DNA of 64,000 bases. It comes from an uncultured Streptomyces sp. (lineage in GTDB: Bacteria; Actinomycetota; Actinomycetes; Streptomycetales; Streptomycetaceae). The first letter of the stretch is position 1. Every line of letters begins with the position of its first letter. A program made the position numbers and the translations under genes. The notes under the pieces are model-generated. The model worked only from the letters and a program-made list of their open reading frames with translations. It ran no database searches and was not told the DNA's origin. The stretch is taken from the NCBI RefSeq assembly GCF_947488945.1, contig NZ_CANLBS010000007.1, positions 62,001 through 126,000 on the forward strand, given 5' to 3'. Below, one piece after another: positions 18,416-26,752 of this stretch.

Positions 18416-19933
18416 CTATCGGTCCCCGAAGACGGTGCGGTGCCAGTCCTTCCTGGCGACCGCGGTGTTGTCGTACATCACGTGCTTGACCTGCGTGTAC
18501 TCCTCGAAGGAGTACGCCGACATGTCCTTGCCGTAGCCGCTGGCCCGGTATCCGCCGTGCGGCATCTCGCTGATGATCGGAATGTGGTCGTTGATCCACA
18601 CGCAGCCCGCGGCGAGTTCGCGGGTGGCGCGGCCGGCCCGGTAGACGTCCCGGGTCCAGGCGGAGGCGGCGAGGCCGTAGGGGGTGTCGCCGGCGAGTGC
18701 GAACGCCTCGTCGTCGGTGTCGAACGGCAGCACCGTGAGGACCGGTCCGAAGATCTCGGCCTGGACGATCTCGCTGTCCTGGGCGGCGTCGGCGATCAGC
18801 GTCGGGAGGTAGTAGGCGCCGTCGGCGAGCGGGCCGCCGGGGGCCGCCCCGCCGGTGACGACGGTGGCCCCGGCGGCCCGGGCCCGGTCCACGAAGCCGG
18901 CCACCCGGTCGCGCTGGGCGCGGCTGATGAGCGGGCCGAGGTCGGTGGCCGGGTCGAGCGGGTCGCCGAGCCGCACGGTCTCCATCAGCGCGGCGACCTC
19001 GCGGACGAACGCGTCGTACAGCGGTCGCTGGACGTAGGCGCGGGTGGCTGCGGTGCAGTCCTGGCCGGTGTTGATCAGGGAGGCGGCGACCGCCCCGTGC
19101 GCGGCGGCTTCGAGGTCGGCGTCGTCGAAGACCACGAAGGGGGCCTTGCCGCCGAGTTCGAGGTGGAGCCGCTTGCCGGTGGCCGCGGCCACCTCGGCGA
19201 CCCGCCGGCCCACGGGGGTGGAGCCGGTGAACGAGGTCATCACCACGTCGGGGTGGCCGACGAGGTGCTCGCCCGCCTCGGCCCCGGTGCCGTTGACGAT
19301 GTTGACGACCCCGGCGGGGATGCCCGCCTCCGCGGCGGCCTCGGCGAACATCAGCGAGGTCAGCGGGGTGTTCTCGGCGGGCTTGAGGACGATGGTGTTG
19401 CCCGCGGCGATCGCGGGGAGGATCTTCCACGCGGCCATCTGGAGCGGGTAGTTCCAGGGGGCGACGGAGCCGATGACGCCGAGCGCCTCGCGGCGCACGT
19501 AGGAGGTGTGGTCGCCGTCGTACTCCGCGGCGGCCTTGCCCTCCAGGTGGCGGGCGGCGCCGGCGAAGAAGCTCACGTTGTCGAGGGTGCCGGGCACGTC
19601 GAACTCGGTGGTCAGCTTGAGGGGCTTGCCGCACTGGAGGGATTCCGCGAGGGCGAGGTCCTCGGCCTGCCCGGCGAGCACGGCGGCGAAACGGTGCATC
19701 GCTTCGGACCGGGCGGCGGGGGTCGCCCCCGACCAGCCGGGGAACGCGGCGCGGGCGGCGGCCACCGCGTCGTCCACGTCCGCCGCCGAGGCCAGTTCGT
19801 AGCGGTGGACGGTGCGGCCGGTGGCGGGGTCGACCACGTCGTGGAAACGGCCGGACGTGCCGGGGCGCGGGCTTCCGTCGATGAACTGCCCACCCTTCGC
19901 GAAGCGTTCGGCCGGCCGGAAGTCGTTGCGCAT
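18416..19933 (-). CDS. Gamma-aminobutyraldehyde dehydrogenase-type enzyme
   Basis: This 505-residue aldehyde dehydrogenase shows APWNYPLQM (158-166), SFTGSTPVG (234-242), general base Glu in LELGGK (about 259) and the catalytic Cys in TGQDCTAATR (about 293). The GQDCTAATR form and PHGGYRASGYGKDMSAYSFE tail are those of aminobutyraldehyde dehydrogenases (PatD/Prr), which turn 4-aminobutanal into GABA. It is the first gene of the apparent operon with potDABC and the FAD oxidase, in the right order to process putrescine after import. ATG 19933 follows GAGGAGAACGTC. The promoter region upstream holds inverted repeats described separately. Confidence 0.88.
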   Translation of the reverse strand: MRNDFRPAERFAKGGQFIDGSPRPGTSGRFHDVVDPATGRTVHRYELASAADVDDAVAAARAAFPGWSGATPAARSEAMHRFAAVLAGQAEDLALAESLQCGKPLKLTTEFDVPGTLDNVSFFAGAARHLEGKAAAEYDGDHTSYVRREALGVIGSVAPWNYPLQMAAWKILPAIAAGNTIVLKPAENTPLTSLMFAEAAAEAGIPAGVVNIVNGTGAEAGEHLVGHPDVVMTSFTGSTPVGRRVAEVAAATGKRLHLELGGKAPFVVFDDADLEAAAHGAVAASLINTGQDCTAATRAYVQRPLYDAFVREVAALMETVRLGDPLDPATDLGPLISRAQRDRVAGFVDRARAAGATVVTGGAAPGGPLADGAYYLPTLIADAAQDSEIVQAEIFGPVLTVLPFDTDDEAFALAGDTPYGLAASAWTRDVYRAGRATRELAAGCVWINDHIPIISEMPHGGYRASGYGKDMSAYSFEEYTQVKHVMYDNTAVARKDWHRTVFGDR

Positions 19934-20019
19934 GACGTTCTCCTCCGCAGCCGTCCCCGCTGGACGGGGATGGCGCAGCTTCTCCGTGAGTTGGTTGCCG
20001 ATCCTGACAGAGAGCACCG

Positions 20020-20070
20020 CCCCCAACAAGGGATTCCGTTGTTGCCATTTGGTTACGCAACGAATTGCGT
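20020..20070. promoter_or_regulatory. Inverted repeats upstream of the polyamine operon
   Basis: In the 228-base divergent spacer, CAACAA...TTGTTG (6-bp arms, 9-base gap, about 20024-20044) is followed by ACGCAA-CGAA-TTGCGT at 20055-20070 (perfect 6-bp arms). The stretch is AT-rich against its surroundings. It shares GGTTA and CAACGAAT with the promoter region of the second aminobutyraldehyde-type dehydrogenase (26754-26782), so it may be a common operator. Confidence 0.5.
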
Positions 20071-20161
20071 CGGGAGCCGGTACGCCTGTCTCCCCGACGC
20101 AGCCACCGGGCGGGGGAAATCCCCGAGCCGTTGTCAGCGGCGGGTGCCAGACTCGGCCGGC

Positions 20162-20719
20162 ATGGGACATCGGGAGGAACTCGTGGCGCGGGTCGCGCGC
20201 GGGGAGCGTGTGAAGTACCTGTGGTTCTGGGGTCACCGGCCGCAGCGGGACGGCGGCGTGGGGCCAGGCTGCCTCAGCCAGTGGTGGCCCTCGCCGTTCA
20301 CCGTCGACGGGGTCGCCTACGCCTCGGCCGAGCACTGGATGATGGCCGGGAAGGCCCGGCTGTTCGGTGACGCGGAGGCGGAGCGGGCGGCGCTGTCGGC
20401 GGCCGGTCCGGCCGCGGCGAAGAAGGCGGGGCGGCTGGTCCGGGACTTCGACGAGGAGGTCTGGGAGCGCGAGCGGTTCGCCCTGGTGGTGGCCGGCGGC
20501 GTCCACAAGTTCGGCGCCGACCCGCGGCTGCGGGAGTACCTGCTGAACACCGGCGACCGGGTGCTGGTGGAAGCGAGCCCGCTGGACCGGATCTGGGGCA
20601 TCGGACTGGCCGTGGACGATCCACGCGCCGGGGACCCGGCGCGGTGGCGCGGTCTCAACCTGCTGGGCTTCGCGCTCATGGAGGCGCGGGACCGGCTGCG
20701 GGCGCAGGGCACGGGCTGA
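20162..20719 (+). CDS. NADAR-family protein (YbiA-like)
   Basis: This 185-residue soluble protein carries the NADAR/YbiA fold signatures: KYLWFWGH (about 18-25), the LSQWWPSPFTVDG segment with its paired tryptophans (about 38-50), SAEHWMMAGKARLFGD (about 55-70) and the C-terminal LVEASPLDRIWGIGL (about 138-152). Family members act on ADP-ribose or riboflavin-pathway N-glycosides, removing reactive intermediates or ADP-ribose from guanine; which applies here cannot be told. There is a CAGACT -10-like box about 8 bases before the ATG and no Shine-Dalgarno, which suggests a leaderless transcript. It is divergent from the polyamine operon and converges on the DUF4190 gene. Confidence 0.87.
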   Translation: MGHREELVARVARGERVKYLWFWGHRPQRDGGVGPGCLSQWWPSPFTVDGVAYASAEHWMMAGKARLFGDAEAERAALSAAGPAAAKKAGRLVRDFDEEVWERERFALVVAGGVHKFGADPRLREYLLNTGDRVLVEASPLDRIWGIGLAVDDPRAGDPARWRGLNLLGFALMEARDRLRAQGTG

Positions 20720-20756
20720 CCGGCGCGTTCCCTGCGCCGGGCTGACCGGCGCGGCG

Positions 20757-20809
20757 CGCGGGCCGGGTCGCGCGGGTCCTGAGCACCGGCCCCCGCGACC
20801 CGGCCCGCG
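20757..20809. terminator. Bidirectional terminator hairpin
   Basis: Arms 20757-20772 and 20794-20809 are exact 16-bp reverse complements with a 21-base loop, between two convergent genes. A short (gtcc)n run follows at 20815-20833. Confidence 0.75.
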
Positions 20810-20832
20810 GCGGCCGTCCGTCCGTCCGTCCG

Positions 20833-21543
20833 TCAGCGGGAGGTGTCCACCACCAGCGAGGTGGCGAAGGGGTCGTCGTACGAACCGCTCGGCTCGTCGT
20901 CCCCGGCGCCGTCCTGCATGCCCGCCCAGACGATGAACCCGAGGAACGCGGCCCCGGCGACCACGCCGATCGAGCCCAGGATGATCCCGGCGAGCGCCAT
21001 GCCGCCGTTGTTGGCCTCGCCCCGCTTGGCACGGCCCCGGCCGAGGACGCCGAAGACGAGGGCCGGGATGCCGACGAGCGCGCCGATGCCTCCGAAGCAG
21101 ATGCCCACCACCGCGACGATGCCGAGCACCAGGGCGGCGGTCCCCATGCCGTTGGAGGGCGCCGGCGCCCAGCCGTGCCCGCCGAAGGGGTCGTAACCGG
21201 GGTAGCCGCCCGGGTAGGGCTGCGGGGGCGGGTAGCCGTACTGCCCGGCGGGCGGACCCGCGAGGGGCGCCGCTCCGTACGGCGCCGCGGGTGGCGGCGG
21301 TACGTCGGCCGGTCCGGGCGGCCCGAAGGCCCCGGGTATCGGGCCGGTGCCGGGCGGCGGACCGTGGCCCGCGCCCGGCGGGGCCGCCGGTGCGGCGCCC
21401 GGCATCGAGGTGACCGTCCGCTGGTCGTGCACGGCCGGCGGACTCGGCTCACCGGTCCGCTTACCGAGGTCCACCCTGCTGTCCGGCGGCGCCCAGGGGT
21501 CGCGCGGTGCCGCCCCGCCCCCGGGCTCTGTGTTCTCTGACAT
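20833..21543 (-). CDS. DUF4190-type membrane protein with Pro/Gly-rich N-terminus
   Basis: Of 236 residues, about the first 130 are Pro/Gly/Ala-rich and probably disordered (repeats such as YGYPPPQPYPGGYPGYDPFG). They are followed by two membrane segments (about 133-165 and 178-205) of the DUF4190 kind: GMGTAALVLGIVAVVG, then RGRAKRGEANNGGMALAGII, in which the short loop joins paired helices. A short acidic tail ends the protein. The function of this very common actinobacterial architecture is unknown. It is monocistronic between a bidirectional hairpin and a divergent start. Confidence 0.82.
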   Translation of the reverse strand: MSENTEPGGGAAPRDPWAPPDSRVDLGKRTGEPSPPAVHDQRTVTSMPGAAPAAPPGAGHGPPPGTGPIPGAFGPPGPADVPPPPAAPYGAAPLAGPPAGQYGYPPPQPYPGGYPGYDPFGGHGWAPAPSNGMGTAALVLGIVAVVGICFGGIGALVGIPALVFGVLGRGRAKRGEANNGGMALAGIILGSIGVVAGAAFLGFIVWAGMQDGAGDDEPSGSYDDPFATSLVVDTSR

Positions 21544-21768
21544 GGGCCTCCCCCATCGTGTCCCGTCATGCTAGGGCCTCGGCCGTGGATCTTGCCGGGC
21601 CGTTTCCGGGCCGGTACACGGCCCCGCGGGCGCGGCCGCCCCCCGGCGTGCGGCGGTCGTCCCGCCCGGCTGCCGGAGGCGTCCCGCCCGGCGTCCGGAC
21701 GCCCGCCTACGATGACCGGTGCGTCCGGTCGCAGCCGGGCCGCGACCCGAGCGCCCACGGAGGCCCCG

Positions 21769-22803
21769 ATGAACGATCCGCACCCCTTCGTCGCGGGGCT
21801 GCCCAAGGCCGAACTCCACGTGCACCACGTCGGATCGGCCTCGCCCCGCATCGTCGCCGAACTGGCCGCCCGCCACCCCGACTCGAAGGTCCCCACCGAC
21901 CCCGAGGCGCTCGCCGACTACTTCACCTTCACGGACTTCGGCCACTTCATCGACGTGTACCTGTCGGTGGTGGACCTGGTCCGCACCCCGGAGGACGTCC
22001 GGCTGCTGACCTTCGAGATCGCCCGGGACATGGCGCGGCAGAACATCCGGTACGCCGAGCTGACCGTCACCCCGTACAGCTCGACCCGCCGGGGCATCCC
22101 CGAGGTCGCCTTCATGGAGGCCATCGAGGACGCCCGCCTGGCGGCCGGGGCGGAGCTGGGCGTGGCGCTGCGCTGGTGCTTCGACATTCCGGGCGAGGCC
22201 GGGCTGGAAGCGGCCGAGGAGACGACCCGCCTCGCGCTGGACCTGCGGCCGGAAGGGCTGGTCTCCTTCGGGCTGGGCGGCCCGGAGATCGGCGTCGAAC
22301 GCCCCCAGTTCAAGCCGTACTTCGACCGCGCCCTGGCCGCCGGTCTCCACTCGGTCCCGCACGCCGGGGAGACCACCGGTCCGCAGACCGTCTGGGACGC
22401 GCTGACCGATCTGCGCGCCGAGCGCATCGGCCACGGGACCAGTTCCGTCCAGGACCCGCGGCTGCTGGCGCACCTGGCCGAGCACCGCATCGCGCTGGAG
22501 GTGTGCCCGACGTCGAACGTCGCCACCCGCGCGGTGCCGCACATCGACGCGCACCCGCTGCGGCAGATGGTCGACGCGGGCGTGCTGGTCACCATCAACA
22601 GCGACGACCCGCCGATGTTCGGCACCGACCTCAACAGCGAGTACGCGGTGGCGGCCCGGCTGCTCGGGCTCGACGAGCGCGGGATCGCCGCCCTGGCGAA
22701 GAACGCCGTGGAGGCGTCGTTCCTCGACGAGGCGGGCAAGCGGAAGCTGGCCGACGAGATCGACACGTACACCGACCGGTGGCTGGAGACGCCGCGTCCC
22801 TGA
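21769..22803 (+). CDS. Adenosine deaminase-family enzyme, possibly aminodeoxyfutalosine deaminase
   Basis: The 344-residue amidohydrolase has metal ligands HVHH near residues 17-20, the substrate Gly-rich FGLGGPE (about 166), HAGETTGP (about 201-208, with the His-Ala-Gly-Glu catalytic Glu), the GHGT motif (about 225) and the NSDDPPMFGT segment (about 268) with its catalytic Asp pair. It removes an amino group from an adenine-containing nucleoside. The first motif is HVHHVGS rather than the usual HxHLDG of adenosine deaminase. I recall that the S. coelicolor protein from this neighbourhood was assigned as 6-amino-6-deoxyfutalosine deaminase of menaquinone synthesis; not verified here. GGAGG precedes ATG 21769. 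Confidence 0.88.
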   Translation: MNDPHPFVAGLPKAELHVHHVGSASPRIVAELAARHPDSKVPTDPEALADYFTFTDFGHFIDVYLSVVDLVRTPEDVRLLTFEIARDMARQNIRYAELTVTPYSSTRRGIPEVAFMEAIEDARLAAGAELGVALRWCFDIPGEAGLEAAEETTRLALDLRPEGLVSFGLGGPEIGVERPQFKPYFDRALAAGLHSVPHAGETTGPQTVWDALTDLRAERIGHGTSSVQDPRLLAHLAEHRIALEVCPTSNVATRAVPHIDAHPLRQMVDAGVLVTINSDDPPMFGTDLNSEYAVAARLLGLDERGIAALAKNAVEASFLDEAGKRKLADEIDTYTDRWLETPRP

Positions 22804-22825
22804 CCCCGTTGGTCACAATGAGCCC

Positions 22826-23518
22826 ATGGCCACCAACGTCACCGCCGTGGGACATCGCGGCGATCCGTACATGTTCCGCGAGAACACCCTTCCCTCGGTC
22901 CGGTCCGCCCTCGAACGGGGGGCGGACGCGGTCGAGGTCGACGTGCGGGTGACCCGTGACGGGGTCCCCGTCCTGCTGCACGACGCCACCCTGAAGCGGC
23001 TCTGGGGCCACGACCTGCGGCTCGACGGGCTGGACCACGCGCGGCTGAAGGAGCTGACCGGGGGCGGGGTGCCGACCCTGCGCGAGACGCTGCTCGCGGT
23101 CGGGGCGCACCGGGTGATGCTGGACCTGCCCGGTGCCAGGGAGGCGGCGGTGCGCGAGGTCGTCGGGGTGGTGCGCGAGTGCGGGGCGGGCCCGCGGGTG
23201 TACTACTGCGCCGGCCCGTCGGAGATGCTGCTGGTGCGCGGAGCCGACCCGTCGGCGGAGATCGCACTGACCTGGACGTCGCTCTCCCCGCCGCCGGCCG
23301 CGCTGGTCGCGGCGATCGGCCCCCGCTGGCTCAACTACCGGTTCGGTCTGGTGAGCCGTGAACTCACCGACCAGGTGCACCGGGAGGGGCTGCTGGTCTC
23401 CGCGTGGACGGCGGACACCGGGCGGACCATGCGCCGGCTGATCGGGGCGGGCGTCGACTCGATCACCACCAACCGGGTGGACGTGCTGCATCGGCTGGTC
23501 CGGGGCGCCGGAGCGTGA
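22826..23518 (+). CDS. Glycerophosphodiester phosphodiesterase
   Basis: This 230-residue cytoplasmic GDPD has GHRGDPYMFRENTLPS at the start (catalytic His about 9, with Arg-Gly and the metal-binding Glu), ADAVEVDVRVTRDGVPVLLH (about 33-52, containing the Glu-x-Asp metal pair and second catalytic His) and the C-terminal VSAWTADTGRTMRRLIGAGV stretch typical of the barrel. It splits glycerophosphodiesters to glycerol-3-phosphate and an alcohol. No signal peptide is present. The gene begins 22 bases after the deaminase stop; a CACAAT box 9-10 bases before the ATG suggests it may also be made from its own leaderless transcript. A strong hairpin follows directly. Confidence 0.9.
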   Translation: MATNVTAVGHRGDPYMFRENTLPSVRSALERGADAVEVDVRVTRDGVPVLLHDATLKRLWGHDLRLDGLDHARLKELTGGGVPTLRETLLAVGAHRVMLDLPGAREAAVREVVGVVRECGAGPRVYYCAGPSEMLLVRGADPSAEIALTWTSLSPPPAALVAAIGPRWLNYRFGLVSRELTDQVHREGLLVSAWTADTGRTMRRLIGAGVDSITTNRVDVLHRLVRGAGA

Positions 23519-23548
23519 GGCGCCGCCCCGCCCGGCCGGGGCGGCGCC
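23519..23548 (+). terminator. Terminator hairpin after GDPD gene
   Basis: Arms 23519-23530 and 23537-23548 match perfectly (12 bp, 6-base loop), starting at the stop codon and followed by TTCCCC. Confidence 0.8.
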
Positions 23549-23647
23549 TTCCCCAACTCCCCCGGCGGAAAACACCTTTGGGACGTGCGGCATGATAGGG
23601 AGTGCCGTATCGATCTTGATCCCGGCAGGCGCCGAAGGAGCAGCATC

Positions 23648-24463
23648 ATGACCGAGCCCAGCCCCCGTGACGTACCCGCCCGTGTCCGCTCGGACGTCGC
23701 CCACAACGCGCGGGTGTGGAACTACTGGCTCGGCGGCAAGGACAACTACCCGGTCGACCGGGCGGTCGGCGACCAGGTGACGGACATGTACCCGAGCATC
23801 GGCGAAGTGGCCCGCGCCGACCGGGCGTTCCTCGGCCGCGTGGTGCGCCACCTCGCGGGCGACAAGGGCGTCGACCAGTTCCTCGACATCGGCACCGGTC
23901 TGCCGACGGTCAACAACACCCACGAGATCGCGCAGCACACCCTGCCGCCCGCGCGCGTCGTCTACGTGGACAACGACCCGATCGTGCTGGCCCACGCGCG
24001 TGCGCTGCTGACCAGCTCGCCGGAGGGGGCGACCGAGTACATCGACGCGGACGCCCGGCAGCCGGAGCGGATCCTGCGCGGCGCCGCCGCGACGCTGGAC
24101 CTGCAACGGCCGGTCGCGGTCATGATGCTGGGCATCCTCAACTTCGTGCTGGACACGGACGAGGCGCGGAGCATCGTGAAGTCGCTCATGGACGCGGTAC
24201 CGTCCGGGAGCTACCTCGTACTCACCCACCCGACCACGGAGCTGGGCGGCGAGGGCAACGACGCGGCGATGCGGTTCTGGAACGAGAACGCCACTCCTCC
24301 GATCACCGCGCGCGGCCGTTCCGACGTCGCCTCGTTCCTCTCCGGCCTGGACCTGCTGGAGCCCGGCATCGTCTCCTGCGCCCGCTGGCGGGCCGAGACC
24401 GGCACAGGCGGTGAACCCGGCCCGGAGGTGGCCCAGTTCGGCGCGGTGGCACGTAAGCCGTAG
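23648..24463 (+). CDS. SAM-dependent methyltransferase, DUF574 family
   Basis: This 271-residue protein of the actinobacteria-expanded DUF574 (SAM-dependent methyltransferase-like) family opens with ARVWNYWLGGKDNYPVDR (about 21-38), a family fingerprint. Glycine motif FLDIGTGLPT (about 79-88) forms the cofactor-binding turn, and VVYVDNDPIVLAHARALL (about 103-120) carries the acidic residue for the ribose. Streptomyces genomes have dozens of copies, often near cvn or AAA genes; the substrate is unknown. ATG 23648 is well spaced behind GAAGGAG. It is monocistronic between a hairpin upstream and a convergent hairpin downstream. Confidence 0.9.
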   Translation: MTEPSPRDVPARVRSDVAHNARVWNYWLGGKDNYPVDRAVGDQVTDMYPSIGEVARADRAFLGRVVRHLAGDKGVDQFLDIGTGLPTVNNTHEIAQHTLPPARVVYVDNDPIVLAHARALLTSSPEGATEYIDADARQPERILRGAAATLDLQRPVAVMMLGILNFVLDTDEARSIVKSLMDAVPSGSYLVLTHPTTELGGEGNDAAMRFWNENATPPITARGRSDVASFLSGLDLLEPGIVSCARWRAETGTGGEPGPEVAQFGAVARKP

Positions 24464-24483
24464 CCGCGGCGGGCGTGCGGTGA

Positions 24484-24517
24484 CGGGAGGGGCCCGGCGG
24501 TCGCCGGGCCCCTCCCG
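24484..24517. terminator. Bidirectional terminator hairpin
   Basis: Arms 24484-24499 and 24502-24517 are 16-bp perfect reverse complements with a two-base centre, between convergent genes. Confidence 0.8.
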
Positions 24518-24546
24518 CGTCCACGGGGTGCGTGCGTCGGGTGCGT

Positions 24547-25092
24547 TCAGGAGGCGCGCGGCACGGAACGCGCGAGCCCCGCGGCGGCGGCCGGCGACCC
24601 TGCCGCCTCCAGGCGTTTGATCAGCCGTCGGACGACGAGCAGCGGGATCACGCCGAAGACGCCGAAGGACATGTCGATGACGGTCCACCAGAACGGGATG
24701 TCCCGCAGCGGGCCGCAGATCAGCGCCAGCGGGACGATGCCCGCACAGGCGATCATGCCGAACTCGACGACCCAGACGTTGCGGACCGGGTCGCGGTAGG
24801 GGCCGTAGAAGGCGACCGCGATCACCAGGTGGGCGAAGGCCAGCCAGTCGGTCCCGTAGAGGACGAAGGGGTGGCGCGCGTCGGCTTCGTCGAGCCCGTC
24901 GCGGACCCGGGCGATCCATTCGGCGAGGCCGGGCAGGTGCTCGGGGACGGGTGAGGACGGCGCGTTCAACAGGCCGTCCGCCCAGCGGAGTTCATGGACC
25001 AGCGGGAAGGCCGTCAGGCCGCTGAGGGCCAGACAGACGATGAAGAGGACCAACCACACGCGTATGCGCCGCAAGAGGGCTCGCTCGCTCAT
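24547..25092 (-). CDS. Small integral membrane protein of unknown function
   Basis: A 181-residue protein with about four membrane helices: near residues 10-30 (VWLVLFIVCLALSGLTAF), about 84-98 (AFAHLVIAVAFYGPY), about 108-126 and about 135-155. The loop LPGLAEWIARVRDGLDEADA followed by FVLYGTDWLAFAHL looks conserved across a bacterial family with no assigned role that I know. The start is ATG 25092. The promoter zone carries a 12-bp palindrome TGAACATGTTCA at 25115-25126, 23 bases before the start, which points to repressor control. It converges on the DUF574 methyltransferase gene. Confidence 0.75.
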   Translation of the reverse strand: MSERALLRRIRVWLVLFIVCLALSGLTAFPLVHELRWADGLLNAPSSPVPEHLPGLAEWIARVRDGLDEADARHPFVLYGTDWLAFAHLVIAVAFYGPYRDPVRNVWVVEFGMIACAGIVPLALICGPLRDIPFWWTVIDMSFGVFGVIPLLVVRRLIKRLEAAGSPAAAAGLARSVPRAS

Positions 25093-25114
25093 GGGCGGAG
25101 CGTACGCCGCTTTA

Positions 25115-25126
25115 TGAACATGTTCA
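25115..25126. promoter_or_regulatory. Candidate operator palindrome TGAACATGTTCA
   Basis: This perfect 12-bp palindrome sits in a local AT-rich patch (TTTATGAACATGTTCAAAAC) in otherwise very GC-rich DNA, just upstream of the membrane-protein start at 25092. The form suits a TetR-type or similar dimeric repressor. Confidence 0.55.
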
Positions 25127-25163
25127 AAACGCCTTCCGGCCGACGCTCCCCGGCCCGGACGCG

Positions 25164-25198
25164 CGCACGGCCCCGGACCGGGGGTCCGGGGCCGTGCG
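25164..25198 (-). terminator. Terminator hairpin after aldehyde dehydrogenase
   Basis: Arms 25164-25179 and 25183-25198 are exact 16-bp reverse complements with a three-base loop, 19 bases past the stop of the minus-strand dehydrogenase. Confidence 0.8.
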
Positions 25199-25216
25199 GG
25201 GGGCGTTCCGGGGCGG

Positions 25217-26656
25217 TCAGCCCTCGATGGACGTCATGACGTGCTTGATGCGGGTGTAGTCCTCGAAGCCGTAGGCGGAGAGGTCCTTGCCGTAGCCGGA
25301 CTTCTTGAAGCCGCCGTGCGGCATCTCGGCGACCAGCGGGATGTGGGTGTTGATCCACACGCAGCCGAAGTCGAGGTTCTTGGACATCCGCATCGCGCGG
25401 GCGTGGTCCTTGGTCCACACCGACGACGCGAGCGCGTACTCGACGTCGTTGGCCCAGGTCAGCGCCTGCGCCTCGTCGGTGAAGGACTGGACGGTGATGA
25501 CGGGCCCGAAGACCTCGTTCTGGATGATCTCGTCGTCCTGGCGGAGGCCGGAGACGATGGTCGGGGCGTAGAAGTACCCCTTGTCGCCGACCCGGTGGCC
25601 GCCCGCCTCGATCGTCGCGTGACCGGGCAGCCGGTCGATGAAGCCGGTGACCTGGGCGAGCTGGTTGGCGTTGTTCAGCGGGCCGTAGAGCACGTCCTCG
25701 TCGTCCGGGGCGCCGGTCCTGGTGTCCTTGGCGGCCTGGGCCAGCGCGGCGACGAACTCGTCGTGGATGGACTCGTGGACCAGCACGCGCGTCGCGGCGG
25801 TGCAGTCCTGGCCGGCGTTGAAGAACCCGGCCACCGAGATGTCCTCGACGGCCTTGGCGATGTCCACGTCGTCGAAGACGACGACCGGGGCCTTGCCGCC
25901 GAGCTCCAGGTGGACGCGCTTGACGTCCTTGGCGGCGGACTCCGCCACCTGCATGCCCGCCCGCACCGAGCCGGTGATGGAGGCCATCGCCGGGGTCGGG
26001 TGCTCCACCATCGCGCGGCCGGTGTCACGGTCGCCGCAGATGACGTTGAAGACGCCCTTGGGCAGGATCTCGCCGAGGATCTCGGCGATCAGGACCGTGG
26101 ACGCCGGGGTGGTGTCCGACGGCTTCAGGACGACCGTGTTGCCGGCGGCGAGGGCGGGGGCGAACTTCCACACCGCCATCATCATCGGGTAGTTCCACGG
26201 CGCCACCTGCGCGCAGACGCCGACCGGCTCCCGGCGGACAATCGAGGTCAGGCCCTCCATGTACTCGCCGGCCGCACGGCCTTCGAGCAGACGGGCGGCG
26301 CCCGCGAAGAACCGGATCTGGTCCACCATGGGCGGCACTTCTTCGGTCCGTACGAGCTCCAGCGGCTTGCCGGTGTTCTCGGACTCGACCGCGATCAGCT
26401 CCTCCGCGCGCGCCTCGAAGGCGTCCGCGATCTTGAGCAGGGCCTTCTGGCGCTCCGCCGGCGTGGCGTCGCGCCAGGCCGGAAAGGCCGCGGCGGCGGC
26501 TTCCATGGCCGCGTCGACGTCGGCCTGGCCGGAGAGCGGGGAGGTCGCGTAGACCTCTTCCGTCACCGGGTTGACCACGTCGACGGTCCGCCCGTCCGCG
26601 GCGTCCCGGAACTCTCCGTCGATGTAGTTGCGCAGACGGCGCACCTCGGTGGTCAC
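25217..26656 (-). CDS. Gamma-aminobutyraldehyde dehydrogenase-type enzyme (second copy)
   Basis: This 479-residue aldehyde dehydrogenase has VAPWNYPMMM (151-160), general base Glu in LELGGK (about 251), catalytic Cys in AGQDCTAATR (about 285) and the tail PHGGFKKSGYGKDLSAYGFE of the PatD/aminobutyraldehyde group. It is a paralogue of the enzyme at 18416-19933 but is divergently placed from an Lrp/AsnC regulator and a class III aminotransferase. A putrescine aminotransferase product (4-aminobutanal) would be its natural substrate. I chose GTG 26656 because GGAGGG lies 6-7 bases upstream; longer frames to 26698 have no ribosome site. A strong hairpin follows. Confidence 0.9.
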   Translation of the reverse strand: MTTEVRRLRNYIDGEFRDAADGRTVDVVNPVTEEVYATSPLSGQADVDAAMEAAAAAFPAWRDATPAERQKALLKIADAFEARAEELIAVESENTGKPLELVRTEEVPPMVDQIRFFAGAARLLEGRAAGEYMEGLTSIVRREPVGVCAQVAPWNYPMMMAVWKFAPALAAGNTVVLKPSDTTPASTVLIAEILGEILPKGVFNVICGDRDTGRAMVEHPTPAMASITGSVRAGMQVAESAAKDVKRVHLELGGKAPVVVFDDVDIAKAVEDISVAGFFNAGQDCTAATRVLVHESIHDEFVAALAQAAKDTRTGAPDDEDVLYGPLNNANQLAQVTGFIDRLPGHATIEAGGHRVGDKGYFYAPTIVSGLRQDDEIIQNEVFGPVITVQSFTDEAQALTWANDVEYALASSVWTKDHARAMRMSKNLDFGCVWINTHIPLVAEMPHGGFKKSGYGKDLSAYGFEDYTRIKHVMTSIEG

Positions 26657-26752
26657 AACCACCCCTCCTGTCGGCTGTCCGATGGGTGAGACCTCCACCC
26701 TAGTCGTTTCGGTGACGCTTTCGACATACCCAGCCGCCCAGAACTTCGGATT

